From Streptomyces collinus Tu 365 (GTDB lineage Bacteria; Actinomycetota; Actinomycetes; Streptomycetales; Streptomycetaceae), in contig NC_021985.1 of assembly GCF_000444875.1 (NCBI RefSeq), positions 2,489,535 through 2,553,534 of the forward strand: a stretch of DNA of 64,000 bases. Reading direction: 5' to 3'. Shown here piece by piece: positions 35,202 through 45,400 of this stretch. Numbering within the stretch: the first letter of the stretch is position 1; the number at the start of each line of letters is the position of its first letter. The notes beneath the pieces were generated by a model that made no database searches, was not told where the DNA came from, and saw nothing but the letters and a program-made list of their open reading frames with translations. The position numbers were made by a program, and so were the translations under genes.

Positions 35202-36308
35202 ATGGAGAACGTACTCCGTCCTTTGATCGTGCTCGGCAGCACGGTGCTGCTCACCCTGGCCATCGGGTGGGCGACCGACCGGCTGCTGCGCAAGGCAGAC
35301 GAACGAAATTCCGAGACACCGCTGTGGGGGCTGCTTCGGCGCGGCCGCATCCCGTACCAGCTCGTCCTGTGCGCCGCCATGCTCAGGGGTTCGTACGACC
35401 AGGCGAAACTCCTGGAGCGCCACCACGTGGGCATCGGCCAGGGGCTGACCCTGGTGCTGATCGGATCCGCCGCCTGGCTGGTGATCCGGATCGCCTCGGC
35501 GATCGTCGAGAGCTCCTACTCCCGCTACGCGCGGGTCCACCGGGACGCCGCCCGGGTGCGCAGGGTGCGCACCCAGGTGGAACTGATCATGCGGGTGGTC
35601 TCCGCGATCGTGATCGTGGTGGCCAGCGCCTCGATGCTGCTCACCTTCCCGGCGATGCGCGCGGCCGGTGCCTCGCTGCTGGCCTCCGCCGGCCTCCTCG
35701 GCATCGTCGCCGGTGTCGCCGCCCAGTCGACCCTGGCCAACATGTTCGCGGGACTCCAGATCGCCTTCGGCGACATGGTGCGCATCGGCGACACCGTGGT
35801 GGTGGACGGCGAGTGGGGCACGGTCGAGGAGATCACCCTGACCTTCCTGACGGTGCGGACCTGGGACGAGCGGCGGATCACCATGCCGGTGTCGTACTTC
35901 ACCTCCAACCCCTTCGAGAACTGGTCGCGCGGCACTCCGCAGATGACGGGCATCGTCTACTGGCACCTGGACCACAGCGCGCCGATCGAGGCGATGCGCG
36001 AGAAGCTGCGCGACATCCTGCGCCAGTGCCCGGCCTGGGACGGCCGCGCCTACAGCCTCCAGGTGACGGACACGACCCCGAGCACCATCCAGGTGCGCGC
36101 CCTGGTCACCGCCAAGGACGCGGACGACATCTGGACCGTCCGGGTCGCCGTCCGCGAGCAGATGATCGGCTGGCTGTCCACGGAGCACCCCTACGCCCTG
36201 CCGCGGGTCAACACCTCCGAGGCGGTGCTCCCGCCGAGCCGTGTCCCGTCGCCCGACGGCGCGACCCTGCGCCGGGCCTACGAGTTCCCGCGCACCGGCC
36301 GCGGCTGA
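35202..36308 (+). CDS. MscS-type mechanosensitive channel
   Basis: A 368-aa membrane channel of the MscS family. Several N-terminal helices (residues about 7-25, 50-65, 75-100, 125-145) are followed by the pore helix TM3 region ASLLASAGLLGIVAGVAAQSTLANMFAG and the beta domain IAFGDMVRIGDTVVVDGEWGTVEEITL, FLTVRTWDERRITMPVSYF, then the C-terminal alpha-beta domain. Protects cells from hypo-osmotic shock. ATG 35202 (MENVLRPL) is chosen; GTG 35193 is three codons earlier. Convergent with the antiporter gene. Confidence 0.92.
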   Translation: MENVLRPLIVLGSTVLLTLAIGWATDRLLRKADERNSETPLWGLLRRGRIPYQLVLCAAMLRGSYDQAKLLERHHVGIGQGLTLVLIGSAAWLVIRIASAIVESSYSRYARVHRDAARVRRVRTQVELIMRVVSAIVIVVASASMLLTFPAMRAAGASLLASAGLLGIVAGVAAQSTLANMFAGLQIAFGDMVRIGDTVVVDGEWGTVEEITLTFLTVRTWDERRITMPVSYFTSNPFENWSRGTPQMTGIVYWHLDHSAPIEAMREKLRDILRQCPAWDGRAYSLQVTDTTPSTIQVRALVTAKDADDIWTVRVAVREQMIGWLSTEHPYALPRVNTSEAVLPPSRVPSPDGATLRRAYEFPRTGRG

Positions 36309-36324
36309 GCGGCCCCGCCCTCAG

Positions 36325-36352
36325 CGGTCCCGCCCGGCACCGGGCGGGACCG
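36325..36352. terminator. bidirectional terminator
   Basis: A perfect 12-bp stem (CGGTCCCGCCCG and its complement) with a 4-nt loop, 16 bp past the mscS stop and upstream of the antiporter stop at 36397. It serves both convergent genes. Confidence 0.8.
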
Positions 36353-36396
36353 GCCGGTGCCGGGCGGCGGTCACGCCGTCCGGCGGCCCCGCCCGG

Positions 36397-37983
36397 TCAG
36401 CGCAGGCTGCGTACGTCCAGGTGGCGCAGGACCCGGTCCACGATCTCCGGGTCGGCCCCCGGCTCGCTCCGCGCCGCCAGCACCTCGTGCCGGGCGGCGC
36501 TGAGCATCTCGCCCTGGATCCGCCGCACCCGGCGCAGCCGCCGCGCCCGCTGCTGGTGCGCCTCCCGACGCTCCTCCTCGCCCATGTCCGGGCTGATCCG
36601 GATGCCGATGTCGAAGGCGCGCCGCAGCATCTGCTCGGACAGTTCCTCCGGCAGGTCCTCCACCTGCTCGATCTCCCGCAGCCTGCTCTTGGCCGCCTTC
36701 GCCGCCCGCCGGGCCAGTTCCTTCTCGAACTCCTTCTCCCGCTCGGAGTCGGCCTGCACCCCGAGCCGCTTCACCAGCCACGGCAGGGTCAGCCCCTGCA
36801 GCACCAGGGTGACGATGATCACTCCGAAGGCGATGAAGACGATCTCGTCGCGGTCGGGGAACGGCTTGCCCGCGCCCGTCTTCAGCGGGATGGCCAGCGC
36901 CAGCGCCACCGACGCCACTCCGCGCATCCCCGACCACCACATGATCACGGTCTCCCGCCAGCTCACCGGGATCTCCTCGTCGTAGTCCCGCCGGGCGTGC
37001 AGCCGCTGGGTCAGCCAGGTCGCGGGCAGCAGCCACAGCAGCCGGACCAGGACGACGACGCCGGCGGTCGCGGCGGCCCAGCCGAGCAGCTCGCCCCAGC
37101 GCCCGGACGCCGTCCTGATCGCGTTGTGCAGTTCGAGGCCGATCAGCCCGAAGGCGACGCCGGTGACGAGCGTGTCGATGATGTCCCAGAAGGTGTGGCC
37201 GGCGAGCCGGGTCATCACGTCGTCGGCGTCGGTGGCGTACTCGGAGAGGAAGAGCGCCGTGGTGAGCACGGCCAGCACGCCGGACCCGTGCAGCTCCTCC
37301 GCGAGCACGTAGGAGGCGTAGGGCACCAGCAGGGTCATGCCGATCTGCAGGGTGGGGTCGCCGAGGAGGTCCATCAGCCGGTTCGCGCCCCAGCCGAGCA
37401 CCAGCCCGACCGCCACCGCGACCACGGCGGACAGCACCAGATCGAGCCCGGCGCGCCAGGCCGAGAACTCCCCGCTCACCACGGCGGCGATCGCCACGTG
37501 GTAGAGCACGATGGCGGTGACGTCGTTGAAGAGGCCCTCGCCCTCCAGGATCGACACCAGCCGGCGCGGCAGCCCGAGCTGTCCGGCGACGGCGGTGGCG
37601 GCGACCGGGTCGGGCGGGGCGATCAGCGCGCCCAGCGCGAGCGCGGCGGCGATCGGCAGCCCGGGCACGATCGTGTGGGCGACGGCCGCCACGCACAGCA
37701 TCGTCACGAACACCAGGGCCACGGCCAGCAGGAAGATGGGCCGTTTGTTGGCGGCGAACTGCCGCCACGAGGTCCGGCGTACGGCGGCGTAGAGCAGGGG
37801 CGGCAGCAGGGCGGGCAGGATCAGCTCGGGCGGGATGTCCACGTTGGGAACGAAGTCGGCCACCGCCAGCGCCCCGCCGAGCAGCGTCATCAGCACCGGC
37901 GCGGGCAGCCCGAACCGGTCCCCGATCGGGACGCTGACCAGGGCCCCCAGCAGCAGCACGAACAACAGGGCCAACTGATCCAC
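36397..37983 (-). CDS. Na+/H+ antiporter, CPA1 family
   Basis: A 528-aa sodium/proton exchanger: about 12 membrane segments to residue 410 followed by a charged cytoplasmic tail of about 110 residues with coiled-coil character (RREAHQQRARRLRRVRR). CPA1 signatures: APPDPVAATAVAGQL (ion-binding Asp) and GEGLFNDVTAIVLYHV, plus the Arg-rich MMWWSGMRGVASVALALAI-like block near residue 345. The start is GTG 37983 with GGAG 8 nt upstream. Probably for pH and Na+ homeostasis. Confidence 0.93.
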   Translation of the reverse strand: MDQLALLFVLLLGALVSVPIGDRFGLPAPVLMTLLGGALAVADFVPNVDIPPELILPALLPPLLYAAVRRTSWRQFAANKRPIFLLAVALVFVTMLCVAAVAHTIVPGLPIAAALALGALIAPPDPVAATAVAGQLGLPRRLVSILEGEGLFNDVTAIVLYHVAIAAVVSGEFSAWRAGLDLVLSAVVAVAVGLVLGWGANRLMDLLGDPTLQIGMTLLVPYASYVLAEELHGSGVLAVLTTALFLSEYATDADDVMTRLAGHTFWDIIDTLVTGVAFGLIGLELHNAIRTASGRWGELLGWAAATAGVVVLVRLLWLLPATWLTQRLHARRDYDEEIPVSWRETVIMWWSGMRGVASVALALAIPLKTGAGKPFPDRDEIVFIAFGVIIVTLVLQGLTLPWLVKRLGVQADSEREKEFEKELARRAAKAAKSRLREIEQVEDLPEELSEQMLRRAFDIGIRISPDMGEEERREAHQQRARRLRRVRRIQGEMLSAARHEVLAARSEPGADPEIVDRVLRHLDVRSLR

Positions 37984-38069
37984 GGCCAGCGCTCCGAGGG
38001 TCGACGATCACACGGCAGGCCACCAGCCTGCCACGGCACCCGCCCGCCGGCCGTTCCGGGGGCCTCGGC

Positions 38070-38537
38070 TTACAGCACGCGCCGCATCGACCGGTGCGGG
38101 ATCCCGGCGTCCAGGAACTCCGGGCCGTACGCCACGTAGCCCAGGCGCTCGTAGAAGCCCAGGGCCTGGGTCTGCGCGTGCAGGTCCACCGCGGTCAGGC
38201 CGTGCGCGCGGGCCGCCTCCTCGATGGCCCGCACCAGGGCCACGCCGATGCCCAGCCCGCGGGCCGCGCCGGCGACGGCGAGCCGCCCCAGCGAGCCCAC
38301 CGACGCGTCCCCGCCGGTCTTGGCGGCGGCCACCTCGCCGAACAGCAGGCGCCCGGTGCCGAGCGGCTCGCCGTCCTCGCGGACCGCGAGGACATGGACG
38401 GCGACGGCGTCGTACGCGTCGTACTCGATGTCCTGCGGGACGCCCTGCTCGGCGACGAACACCTCCTTGCGGATCGCGAAGCAGGCCTCGCGGTCGGCGG
38501 GGTCCTCGGCGATCCGGACGGTGACGGGCGCGCTCAC
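38070..38537 (-). CDS. GNAT-family N-acetyltransferase
   Basis: A 155-aa GNAT acetyltransferase related to the ElaA/YitI type: [22 protein letters not shown] at the N-terminus, the acetyl-CoA loop [22 protein letters not shown] (R/Q-x-x-G-x-G/A pattern) and [31 protein letters not shown] at the C-terminus. The start is GTG 38537, which overlaps the RluD-type gene stop (GTGA), so the two are translationally coupled. Substrate unknown. Confidence 0.92.
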   Translation of the reverse strand: MSAPVTVRIAEDPADREACFAIRKEVFVAEQGVPQDIEYDAYDAVAVHVLAVREDGEPLGTGRLLFGEVAAAKTGGDASVGSLGRLAVAGAARGLGIGVALVRAIEEAARAHGLTAVDLHAQTQALGFYERLGYVAYGPEFLDAGIPHRSMRRVL

Positions 38538-39478
38538 GCGTAGGTCTCCTCGCGTACCTGGTCGAGGGCCTTGCTCAGGTCCTCCGGGTAGTCGCTCCCG
38601 AACTCCACCCACTGGCCGTCGCCCGGGTGCTCGAAGCCGAGCCGGACGGCGTGCAGCCACTGGCGGGACAGGCGCAGCCGCTTGGCGAGGGTCGGGTCGG
38701 CGCCGTAGGTGAGGTCGCCCACGCAGGGGTGGCGGTGGGCGGACATGTGGACGCGGATCTGGTGGGTGCGGCCGGTCTCCAGCTTCACGTCGAGCAGGGA
38801 GGCGGAGCGGAAGGCCTCGATGAGGTCGTAGTGGGTCACCGAGGGCTTGCCCTCGGCCGTGACCGCCCACTTGTAGTCGTGGTGCGGGTGCCGGCCGATG
38901 GGGGCGTCGATCGTGCCGCTCGTCGGGTCCGGGTGGCCCTGGACGAGGGTGTGGTAGCGCTTGTCGACCGTGCGCTCCTTGAACTGGCGCTTGAGCGAGG
39001 TGTACGCCCGCTCCGACTTGGCGACCACCATCAGGCCGGAGGTGCCGACGTCCAGGCGGTGCACGATGCCCTGGCGCTCGGCGGCGCCCGAGGTGGAGAT
39101 CCGGTACCCGGCGGCGGCGAGGCCGCCGATGACGGTCGGGCCGCTCCAGCCCGGCGAGGGGTGCGCGGCCACGCCGACCGGCTTGACGATCACGACCACG
39201 TCGTCGTCGTCGTGCACGATCTCCATGCCCTCGACCGGCTCGGCGACCACCTGCACGGGCGCGGGCGCCTGCGGCATCTCGACCTCGAGCCAGGCGCCTC
39301 CGTGCACCCGCTCCGACTTGCCGACCACCGCCCCGTCGACCTGGACCTTGCCGGCCGCGGCCAGGTCCGCCGCCTTGGTGCGGGAGAAGCCGAACATGCG
39401 GGAGATGGCGGCGTCGACGCGCTCGCCCTCCAGGCCGTCGGGCACGGGCAGGGTACGGATCTCGGGAATCGTGCTCAC
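38534..39478 (-). CDS. RluD/RluA-type 23S rRNA pseudouridine synthase
   Basis: A 314-aa enzyme: N-terminal S4 RNA-binding domain ([32 protein letters not shown], residues about 20-75) and catalytic domain with the RluA/RluD motif [19 protein letters not shown] (catalytic Asp near 142), [15 protein letters not shown] and [11 protein letters not shown]. It isomerises uridines in 23S rRNA, most likely at RluD-type positions in helix 69. The start is GTG 39478 (VSTIPEIR); 69 bp after lspA, the same direction. Confidence 0.92.
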   Translation of the reverse strand: MSTIPEIRTLPVPDGLEGERVDAAISRMFGFSRTKAADLAAAGKVQVDGAVVGKSERVHGGAWLEVEMPQAPAPVQVVAEPVEGMEIVHDDDDVVVIVKPVGVAAHPSPGWSGPTVIGGLAAAGYRISTSGAAERQGIVHRLDVGTSGLMVVAKSERAYTSLKRQFKERTVDKRYHTLVQGHPDPTSGTIDAPIGRHPHHDYKWAVTAEGKPSVTHYDLIEAFRSASLLDVKLETGRTHQIRVHMSAHRHPCVGDLTYGADPTLAKRLRLSRQWLHAVRLGFEHPGDGQWVEFGSDYPEDLSKALDQVREETYA

Positions 39479-39547
39479 CCGTCGAGTATGCCGGACGGCC
39501 GCGACGGCCCCGCACGAGCCTGTGGACAACCGGGTACGACCCGGGGC

Positions 39548-40183
39548 TCAGTCCTTGTGGACGGTGCCGTCCGGGTCCAGGCCGCGGAAGGACAGCAGCA
39601 CGATCAGGATGCCGCCGCAGACGATCGCCGAGTCGGCCAGGTTGAACACCGCGAAGCCCTTGGGCGCGATGAAGTCCACGACCTCGCCCTCGAAGATCCC
39701 GGGCGCCCGGAAGACGCGGTCGGTGAGGTTGCCGAGCGCGCCACCGAGCAGCAGGCCGAGCGCGATCGCCCAGGGGAAGCTGTAGAGCTTGCGCGCCAGG
39801 CGGATGATCACGACGATCACGGCGGCCGCGATCAGGGTGAAGATCACCGTGAAGGCCGCGCCGAAGCCGAAGGCCGCGCCGGGGTTGCGGATGGCGTGCA
39901 GCTCCAGCAGGTCGCCGACCAGCCGGATCGGCTCGCGGTGCTCCAGCTTCGCGACCACGAGCAGCTTGCTGATCAGGTCGAGGGCATAGGCGAAAGCGGC
40001 CACCGCGAACAGCACGGCGATCCTGCGCCCGCGTCCGGTCCGCCGCCCTGCCGGCGCCGCCGGCTCGCCCGCGCCGGACGGTCCGGACGCGCCCGGACCG
40101 TCGGGCGTCCCGGCGGCCGCCGCCCGCTCGCCGCCGTCGTCCGGGGTGTCCGGCGTACCGATGATGCGCTCCGCCTCTGCCAC
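39548..40183 (-). CDS. lspA: prolipoprotein signal peptidase (LspA)
   Basis: Type II signal peptidase that cleaves lipoprotein signal peptides after lipid attachment; 211 aa with a Pro/Gly/Ala-rich N-terminal extension of about 50 residues typical of actinobacteria. Four membrane helices; catalytic Asp residues in [12 protein letters not shown] and [13 protein letters not shown], and the conserved NPGAAFG loop. The start is ATG 40183. It lies between the DksA-type gene (66 bp upstream) and rluD in the same orientation. Confidence 0.95.
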   Translation of the reverse strand: MAEAERIIGTPDTPDDGGERAAAAGTPDGPGASGPSGAGEPAAPAGRRTGRGRRIAVLFAVAAFAYALDLISKLLVVAKLEHREPIRLVGDLLELHAIRNPGAAFGFGAAFTVIFTLIAAAVIVVIIRLARKLYSFPWAIALGLLLGGALGNLTDRVFRAPGIFEGEVVDFIAPKGFAVFNLADSAIVCGGILIVLLSFRGLDPDGTVHKD

Positions 40184-40249
40184 GTGAGTCCCTCAACCTA
40201 GGTGCCTGACTGAGACGAGACTACGGCACGGTCCGGCGGACCCCGGTGC

Positions 40250-41875
40250 TCAGGAGCGGCGTTCCTGCTTCTGCTTGCACTCGACGCAGAGTGTGGCCCT
40301 GGGGAAGGCCTGCATGCGGGCCTTGCCGATCGGGTTGCCGCAGTTCTCGCACAGGCCGTAGGTGCCCGCGTCGAGCCGTTCCAGGGCGTGCTCGTTCTGC
40401 GTCAGCATCTCGCGCGCGTTGGCGGCCAGCGCCATCTCGTGCTCGCGCGTGATGTTCTTGGTGCCGGTGTCGGCCTGGTCGTCGCCCGCGCCGTCGCCGG
40501 AGTCCCGCATCAGGCCCACGAGGGACGCCTCGGAGGTGCTGATCTCGTTCCGCAGCCGCTCCACCTCGGACTGGAGCTCGGCCCGGGCCTCGGTGACCTC
40601 CTCCGGGGTCCAGGGGTCCTCGCCGGGACGCACCGCCAGCTCGCCCGGCTCCACCGCGGCGAGCCGTGCCTTGGGAACGGCGCCCTGCTCCGCCGTGGCC
40701 GTGCCAGGAGTCTTCTTCGCAACCACTGTCGTGGCTCCCGTCTGCTTCGCGGCCCGCGCCGCGCCCGCTTTCTTGGCCGTGCTCTTCCGGGCCGCCCCCG
40801 CGGAGGCTTCCCCGGCGACCGCTTTCCCGGTGCCGTCCTTCTCGCCGCCCGCCTTCCCGGTGGCCGTCCTCTGCGCGGCCGTCCTCTTCGAGGCCGCCGT
40901 CTTCCCGGTGCCCGCCCTCCCGGCGGCCTTCGCCTCTCCCCCGGCCGCCCCCTCGGCCTTCTCGGCCGCCGTCTTCCTCGCGGCCGTCCTGGCCGCCGCC
41001 GTCCTCCGGGCGGCCGGCTTCGGAGCGGCCGAAGGACTCGTCCCCTCGGCGGCCGCCGCCTCCCCGGTGACCGCTCCTCCGGGGACCGCCTCCTCGGCGC
41101 CCGCCACACCGGTGGCCACCTCCTCGGCGCCCGCCTTCTTCGCCGCCGCCTTCTTGGCCGCCGACCCCACACCCGTCGCCTTCTTCGCCGTCGCCGTCTT
41201 GGCCGCCGTCTTCCCCGAGCCCGCCTTGCCTTCCGCAGCCGTCTCGGTCCCCGACTTCCCGGAGGCCACCCCGCCGTGCGCCGCCGTTCCGGTGCCCGCC
41301 TTGCCCTGCGCCGCCTTCCCCGCCGTCGCCGTCCCGGTCCCCGCCGTTCCGGTGCCCGCCCTGCCGTCCGTCGCCTTCCCCGCCGCCTTACCGGCCGTCG
41401 TCCTACCGGTGGCCGTCCTGCCGTGCGCCGCCTTCTCAGCCGTCGTCCTCTTCGATGCGGGCGTGGCCGTCGCCGGTTCCCCGGCCGCCGCCCGCTCGGC
41501 CGTCCCCGCCCGCTTGTCCGTCGGCTTCTCCGCCGTTCTCCCGCCCGGCCCCCTGCCGGTCGGGCCGGTCTTCGCGGCCCCCTCGACCGCAGTCTTCTTC
41601 CCGGCCCCGGCAGTACTACCCCGCTTCCGGCCGCTTTCCTCCCCGGGGGGCGCCCCACCCGGGGCGGTGCCCGGCCCTGCGCCGGAGGACTTGCCAGCCG
41701 GTCCCCGGACCGTCCGCAGCGGCTCGGCGCGGCCCGCCGTGGCGTCGTCCGCGTGCGTGCCCTTCCCGTGGCCGGTCCGCTTGCGCCCGCCCGGGGACGC
41801 GGCCGTACCGGGGGCGTCCGCACCCCGGGAGCGGCCGGTCGCCGGCTGCTGTACGGCGGTCTTCTTCGCCACCAT
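40250..41875 (-). CDS. DksA/TraR zinc-finger protein with long basic tail
   Basis: A 541-aa protein. Only about the last 140 residues are a folded DksA/TraR domain: a helical coiled coil (EDPWTPEEVTEARAELQSEVERL, HEMALAANAREMLTQNEHALERL) and the zinc finger CENC-x17-CVEC with MQAFPRATLC. The first about 390 residues are low-complexity Lys/Ala/Gly/Thr repeats (AAKKAAAKKAGA, TGKTAASKRTAAQ-like), resembling histone H1 or HupS tails. Family members are usually 120-160 aa. It starts at ATG 41875 with AAGGGG upstream. Probably binds nucleic acid and/or RNA polymerase; the DksA domain function is inferred. Confidence 0.85.
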   Translation of the reverse strand: MVAKKTAVQQPATGRSRGADAPGTAASPGGRKRTGHGKGTHADDATAGRAEPLRTVRGPAGKSSGAGPGTAPGGAPPGEESGRKRGSTAGAGKKTAVEGAAKTGPTGRGPGGRTAEKPTDKRAGTAERAAAGEPATATPASKRTTAEKAAHGRTATGRTTAGKAAGKATDGRAGTGTAGTGTATAGKAAQGKAGTGTAAHGGVASGKSGTETAAEGKAGSGKTAAKTATAKKATGVGSAAKKAAAKKAGAEEVATGVAGAEEAVPGGAVTGEAAAAEGTSPSAAPKPAARRTAAARTAARKTAAEKAEGAAGGEAKAAGRAGTGKTAASKRTAAQRTATGKAGGEKDGTGKAVAGEASAGAARKSTAKKAGAARAAKQTGATTVVAKKTPGTATAEQGAVPKARLAAVEPGELAVRPGEDPWTPEEVTEARAELQSEVERLRNEISTSEASLVGLMRDSGDGAGDDQADTGTKNITREHEMALAANAREMLTQNEHALERLDAGTYGLCENCGNPIGKARMQAFPRATLCVECKQKQERRS

Positions 41876-41924
41876 GGCCGCGGCCCCTTCACATATTGTG
41901 ATCTTGCACGCGAATCGTGCTGGG

Positions 41925-41953
41925 ACGATAAATCGACTTGAGTCCCGCGGCAA
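41925..41953 (-). promoter_or_regulatory. sigma70-type promoter for the DksA-like gene
   Basis: On the minus strand TTGCCG (-35) and TATCGT (-10) with a 17-bp spacer, 50 bp upstream of the ATG at 41875, which would give a leader of about 40 nt. Confidence 0.55.
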
Positions 41954-42161
41954 CGGGGCACACCGCCCGATTCGCCCGCCCGCACCCCCCGCGCAGCGGA
42001 CCTGCATCCGTTGTGCCCCGCTCCCCGCCGGGTAATCCGGCAGGTCCGCCCGGCCGCGACGCCGGTCGCCGCGCCCGGCGCCATCCGGGTCACCCGGCCC
42101 GCTCCGGCCGGACGCCCGCGCGGGCCGCGAAAAGCGGTCGGCCGCTGTCCGCGCGGCGCCG

Positions 42162-42167
42162 TACACT
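42162..42167 (+). promoter_or_regulatory. candidate -10 box for ileS
   Basis: TACACT matches the TAnnnT -10 consensus just upstream of the T-box leader; transcription would begin near 42174. The -35 region is poor. The stretch 41954-42161 shows no gene or repeat. Confidence 0.5.
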
Positions 42168-42173
42168 GGGCGG

Positions 42174-42473
42174 AGCGAAAAGCGTGGATGGGGACGAGTA
42201 GCGACGTACGCAGCCCAGAGCGACCCGGGGACGGTGTGAGCCCGGGGGCGAGCGCGACGTGAAGATCACCCCGGAGCCGCCGGAAGAAAGCCGTGAAGAC
42301 CCGCGGCGAGTAGAACCGGCTCGCGACCCCAATGAGGGGGCCCAGCGGCGCGTACGGCACGCCGAGGGGCCAAGGAGGGTGGTACCGCGGGAGCGCGCCG
42401 CACACGGCGTAGACGATTGAAGGCTCTCGTCCCTCCGACGGAAGGCAGCAAGTCCGTTGGAGGATGCTCGCAG
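42174..42473 (+). ncRNA. T-box leader of ileS (Ile, translational type)
   Basis: A T-box riboswitch of about 300 nt. The conserved T-box sequence AGGGTGGTACCGCGG at 42376-42390 is a perfect match to the family core. Upstream, an AGTA motif at 42198-42201 faces GAAGATC (42261-42267), giving a specifier-loop-like bulge with specifier codon ATC (42265-42267), an isoleucine codon flanked by a GGGG/CCCC helix. Uncharged tRNAIle should stabilise the antisequestrator and expose the ribosome site. Actinobacterial ileS T-boxes are mostly translational, which fits this 3' end. Stem boundaries are my estimate. Confidence 0.9.
42432..42463 (+). promoter_or_regulatory. Shine-Dalgarno sequestering hairpin of the ileS T-box
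   Basis: CCTCCGACGG (42432-42441) can pair with CCGTTGGAGG (42454-42463), nine Watson-Crick pairs plus one G-U, burying the GGAGG ribosome site 10 nt before the ileS ATG. This is the OFF state expected of a translational T-box. Confidence 0.75.
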
Positions 42474-45400
42474 ATGACAGCGCCGACGTACCGCCAGGTG
42501 CCCGCCCAGGTCGACCTGCCCGCGCTTGAGCACGCGGTGCTCGACTTCTGGCGCGACCAGAAGATCTTCGCCAAGAGCCTGGAGCAGTCCGAGGGCCGCC
42601 CGGAGTGGGTGTTCTACGAAGGGCCGCCCACCGCCAACGGCATGCCCGGCGCCCACCACATCGAGGCACGCGTCTTCAAGGACGTCTTCCCCCGCTTCCG
42701 CACCATGCGCGGCTACCACGTGGGCCGCAAGGCCGGCTGGGACTGCCACGGCCTGCCCGTGGAGCTGGCGGTGGAGAAGGAGCTGGGCTTCTCCGGCAAG
42801 CAGGACATCGAGGCGTACGGCATCGCCGAGTTCAACGCCAAGTGCCGCGAGTCCGTGACCCGGCACACCGACGCCTTCGCCGAGCTGACCACCCGCATGG
42901 GGTACTGGGTCGACCTGGACGACGCCTACCGCACCATGGACCCCGAGTACGTGGAGTCGGTCTGGTGGTCACTGAAGGAGATCTTCGGCAAGGGCCTGCT
43001 GGTCCAGGACCACCGCGTCGCCCCGTGGTGCCCGCGCTGCGGCACCGGCCTGTCCGACCACGAGCTCGCCCAGGGCTACGAGACGGTCGTGGACCCGTCC
43101 GTGTACGTCCGCTTCCCGCTCACCTCGGGCCCGCTCGCCGGTGAGGCCGCGCTCCTGGTGTGGACGACGACCCCGTGGACCCTGGTGTCCAACACGGCGG
43201 TCGCCGCGCACCCCGGGGTCACCTACGTCGTCGCGACCGACGGCGAGGAGAAGGTCGTCGTCGCCGAGCCGCTCGTCGCCAAGGCGCTCGGTGAGGGCTG
43301 GGAGACCACCGGGCAGTCCTTCACCGGCGCCGAGATGGAGCGCTGGACCTACCGGCGCCCCTTCGAGCTGGTCGAGTTCCCGGCGCCCGCCCACTACGTG
43401 GTGAACGCCGACTACGTCACCACCGAGGACGGCACGGGTCTGGTCCACCAGTCCCCCGCCTTCGGTGAGGACGACCTCAAGGTCTGCCGCTCCTACGGCC
43501 TGCCCGTGGTGAACCCGGTCCGCCCCGACGGCACCTTCGAGGAGGACCTGCCGCTGGTCGGCGGCGTCTTCTTCAAGAAGGCCGACGAGCAGCTCACCGA
43601 GGACCTCAAGCAGCGCGGCCTGCTCTTCCGGCACCTGCCGTACGAGCACAGCTACCCGCACTGCTGGCGCTGCCACACCGCCCTGCTGTACTACGCGCAG
43701 CCCTCCTGGTACATCCGGACGACGGCGATCAAGGACCGCCTGATTCAGGAGAACGAGAAGACCAACTGGTTCCCGGACACGGTCAAGCACGGCCGTTACG
43801 GCGACTGGCTGAACAACAACATCGACTGGGCGCTCTCCCGCAACCGCTACTGGGGCACCCCGCTGCCGATCTGGCGCTGCGAGGACGACCACCTCACCTG
43901 TGTCGGCTCCCGCGCGGAGCTGACCGAGCTGACCGGCACCGACCAGTCGGGCCTCGACCCGCACCGCCCCTACATCGACGAGGTCACCTTCGCCTGCCGT
44001 CACGACGGCTGCGGGAAGACCGCCGTACGGGTTCCCGAGGTCATCGACGCCTGGTACGACTCGGGTTCGATGCCGTTCGCCCAGTGGGGTTACCCGTACA
44101 AGAACAAGGAGCTGTTCGAGAGCCGCTACCCGGCCCAGTTCATCTCCGAGGCGATCGACCAGACCCGCGGCTGGTTCTACACGCTGATGGCCGTCGGCAC
44201 CCTGGTGTTCGACCGGTCGTCGTACGAGAACGTCGTCTGCCTCGGCCACATCCTCGCCGAGGACGGCCGCAAGATGTCCAAGCACCTGGGCAACATCCTG
44301 CAGCCGATCCCGCTGATGGACCAGCACGGCGCGGACGCGGTGCGCTGGTTCATGGCGGCCGGCGGCTCCCCGTGGGCGGCCCGCCGGGTCGGTCACGGCA
44401 CCATCCAGGAGGTCGTCCGCAAGACCCTGCTGACGTACTGGAACACGGTGGCCTTCCAGGCCCTGTACGCCCGTACGTCGGACTGGGCGCCGTCAGCGGC
44501 GGACCCGGCCCCGGCCGAGCGCCCGCTGATCGACCGCTGGCTGCTGTCCGAGCTGCACGCGCTCACCGACCAGGTGACCCAGGCCCTGGAGGCGTACGAC
44601 ACCCAGCGCGCCGGCAAGCTGCTGTCCGCGTTCGTCGACGACCTGTCCAACTGGTACGTCCGCCGTTCGCGCCGCCGTTTCTGGCAAGGCGACAAGGCCG
44701 CGCTGCGCACGCTGCACGAGGTGCTGGAGACGGTCACCAAGCTCATGGCCCCGATCACCCCGTTCATCACCGAGCGGGTGTGGCAGGACCTGGTCGTGCC
44801 GGTGACGCCGGGCGCCCCGGAGTCCGTGCACCTGGCCCCCTGGCCGGAGGCGGACCTCTCCGCCATCGACCCGGAGCTGTCGAAGCAGATGGTCCTGGTC
44901 CGCCGGCTGGTGGAGCTGGGCCGTGCCACGCGCGCGGAGTCGGGCGTCAAGACCCGCCAGCCGCTGTCCCGGGCGCTGATCGCCGCGACCGGCTTCGAGG
45001 CCCTGGACCGGGAGCTGCACGCCCAGATCACCGAGGAGCTGAACGTCTCCTCCCTGGCCTCGCTGTCCGAGGTCGGCGGCTCGCTGGTGGACACCACCGC
45101 CAAGGCCAACTTCCGCGCGCTGGGCAAGCGGTTCGGCAAGCGGGTGCAGGACGTGGCCAAGGCCGTCGCCGCCGCCGACGCCGCCGCGCTGTCGCTGGCG
45201 CTGCGCGAGGGCACGGCGTCGGTGGAGGTCGACGGCGAGACGGTCGCCCTCGCCCCCGACGAGGTGATCATCACGGAGACCCCGCGCGAGGGCTGGTCGG
45301 TGGCCTCCGACTCCGGTGCCACCGTGGCGCTGGACCTGGAGATCACCGAGGAGCTGCGGCAGGCGGGCCTGGCCCGTGACGCGATCCGGCTGATCCAGGA

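Noticed and set aside
40510-42669. 719-codon Arg-rich frame over the DksA-like gene and ileS leader
   Set aside because: Runs through the T-box and shows only Arg/Pro/Gly runs; the DksA frame ends in a proper zinc finger.
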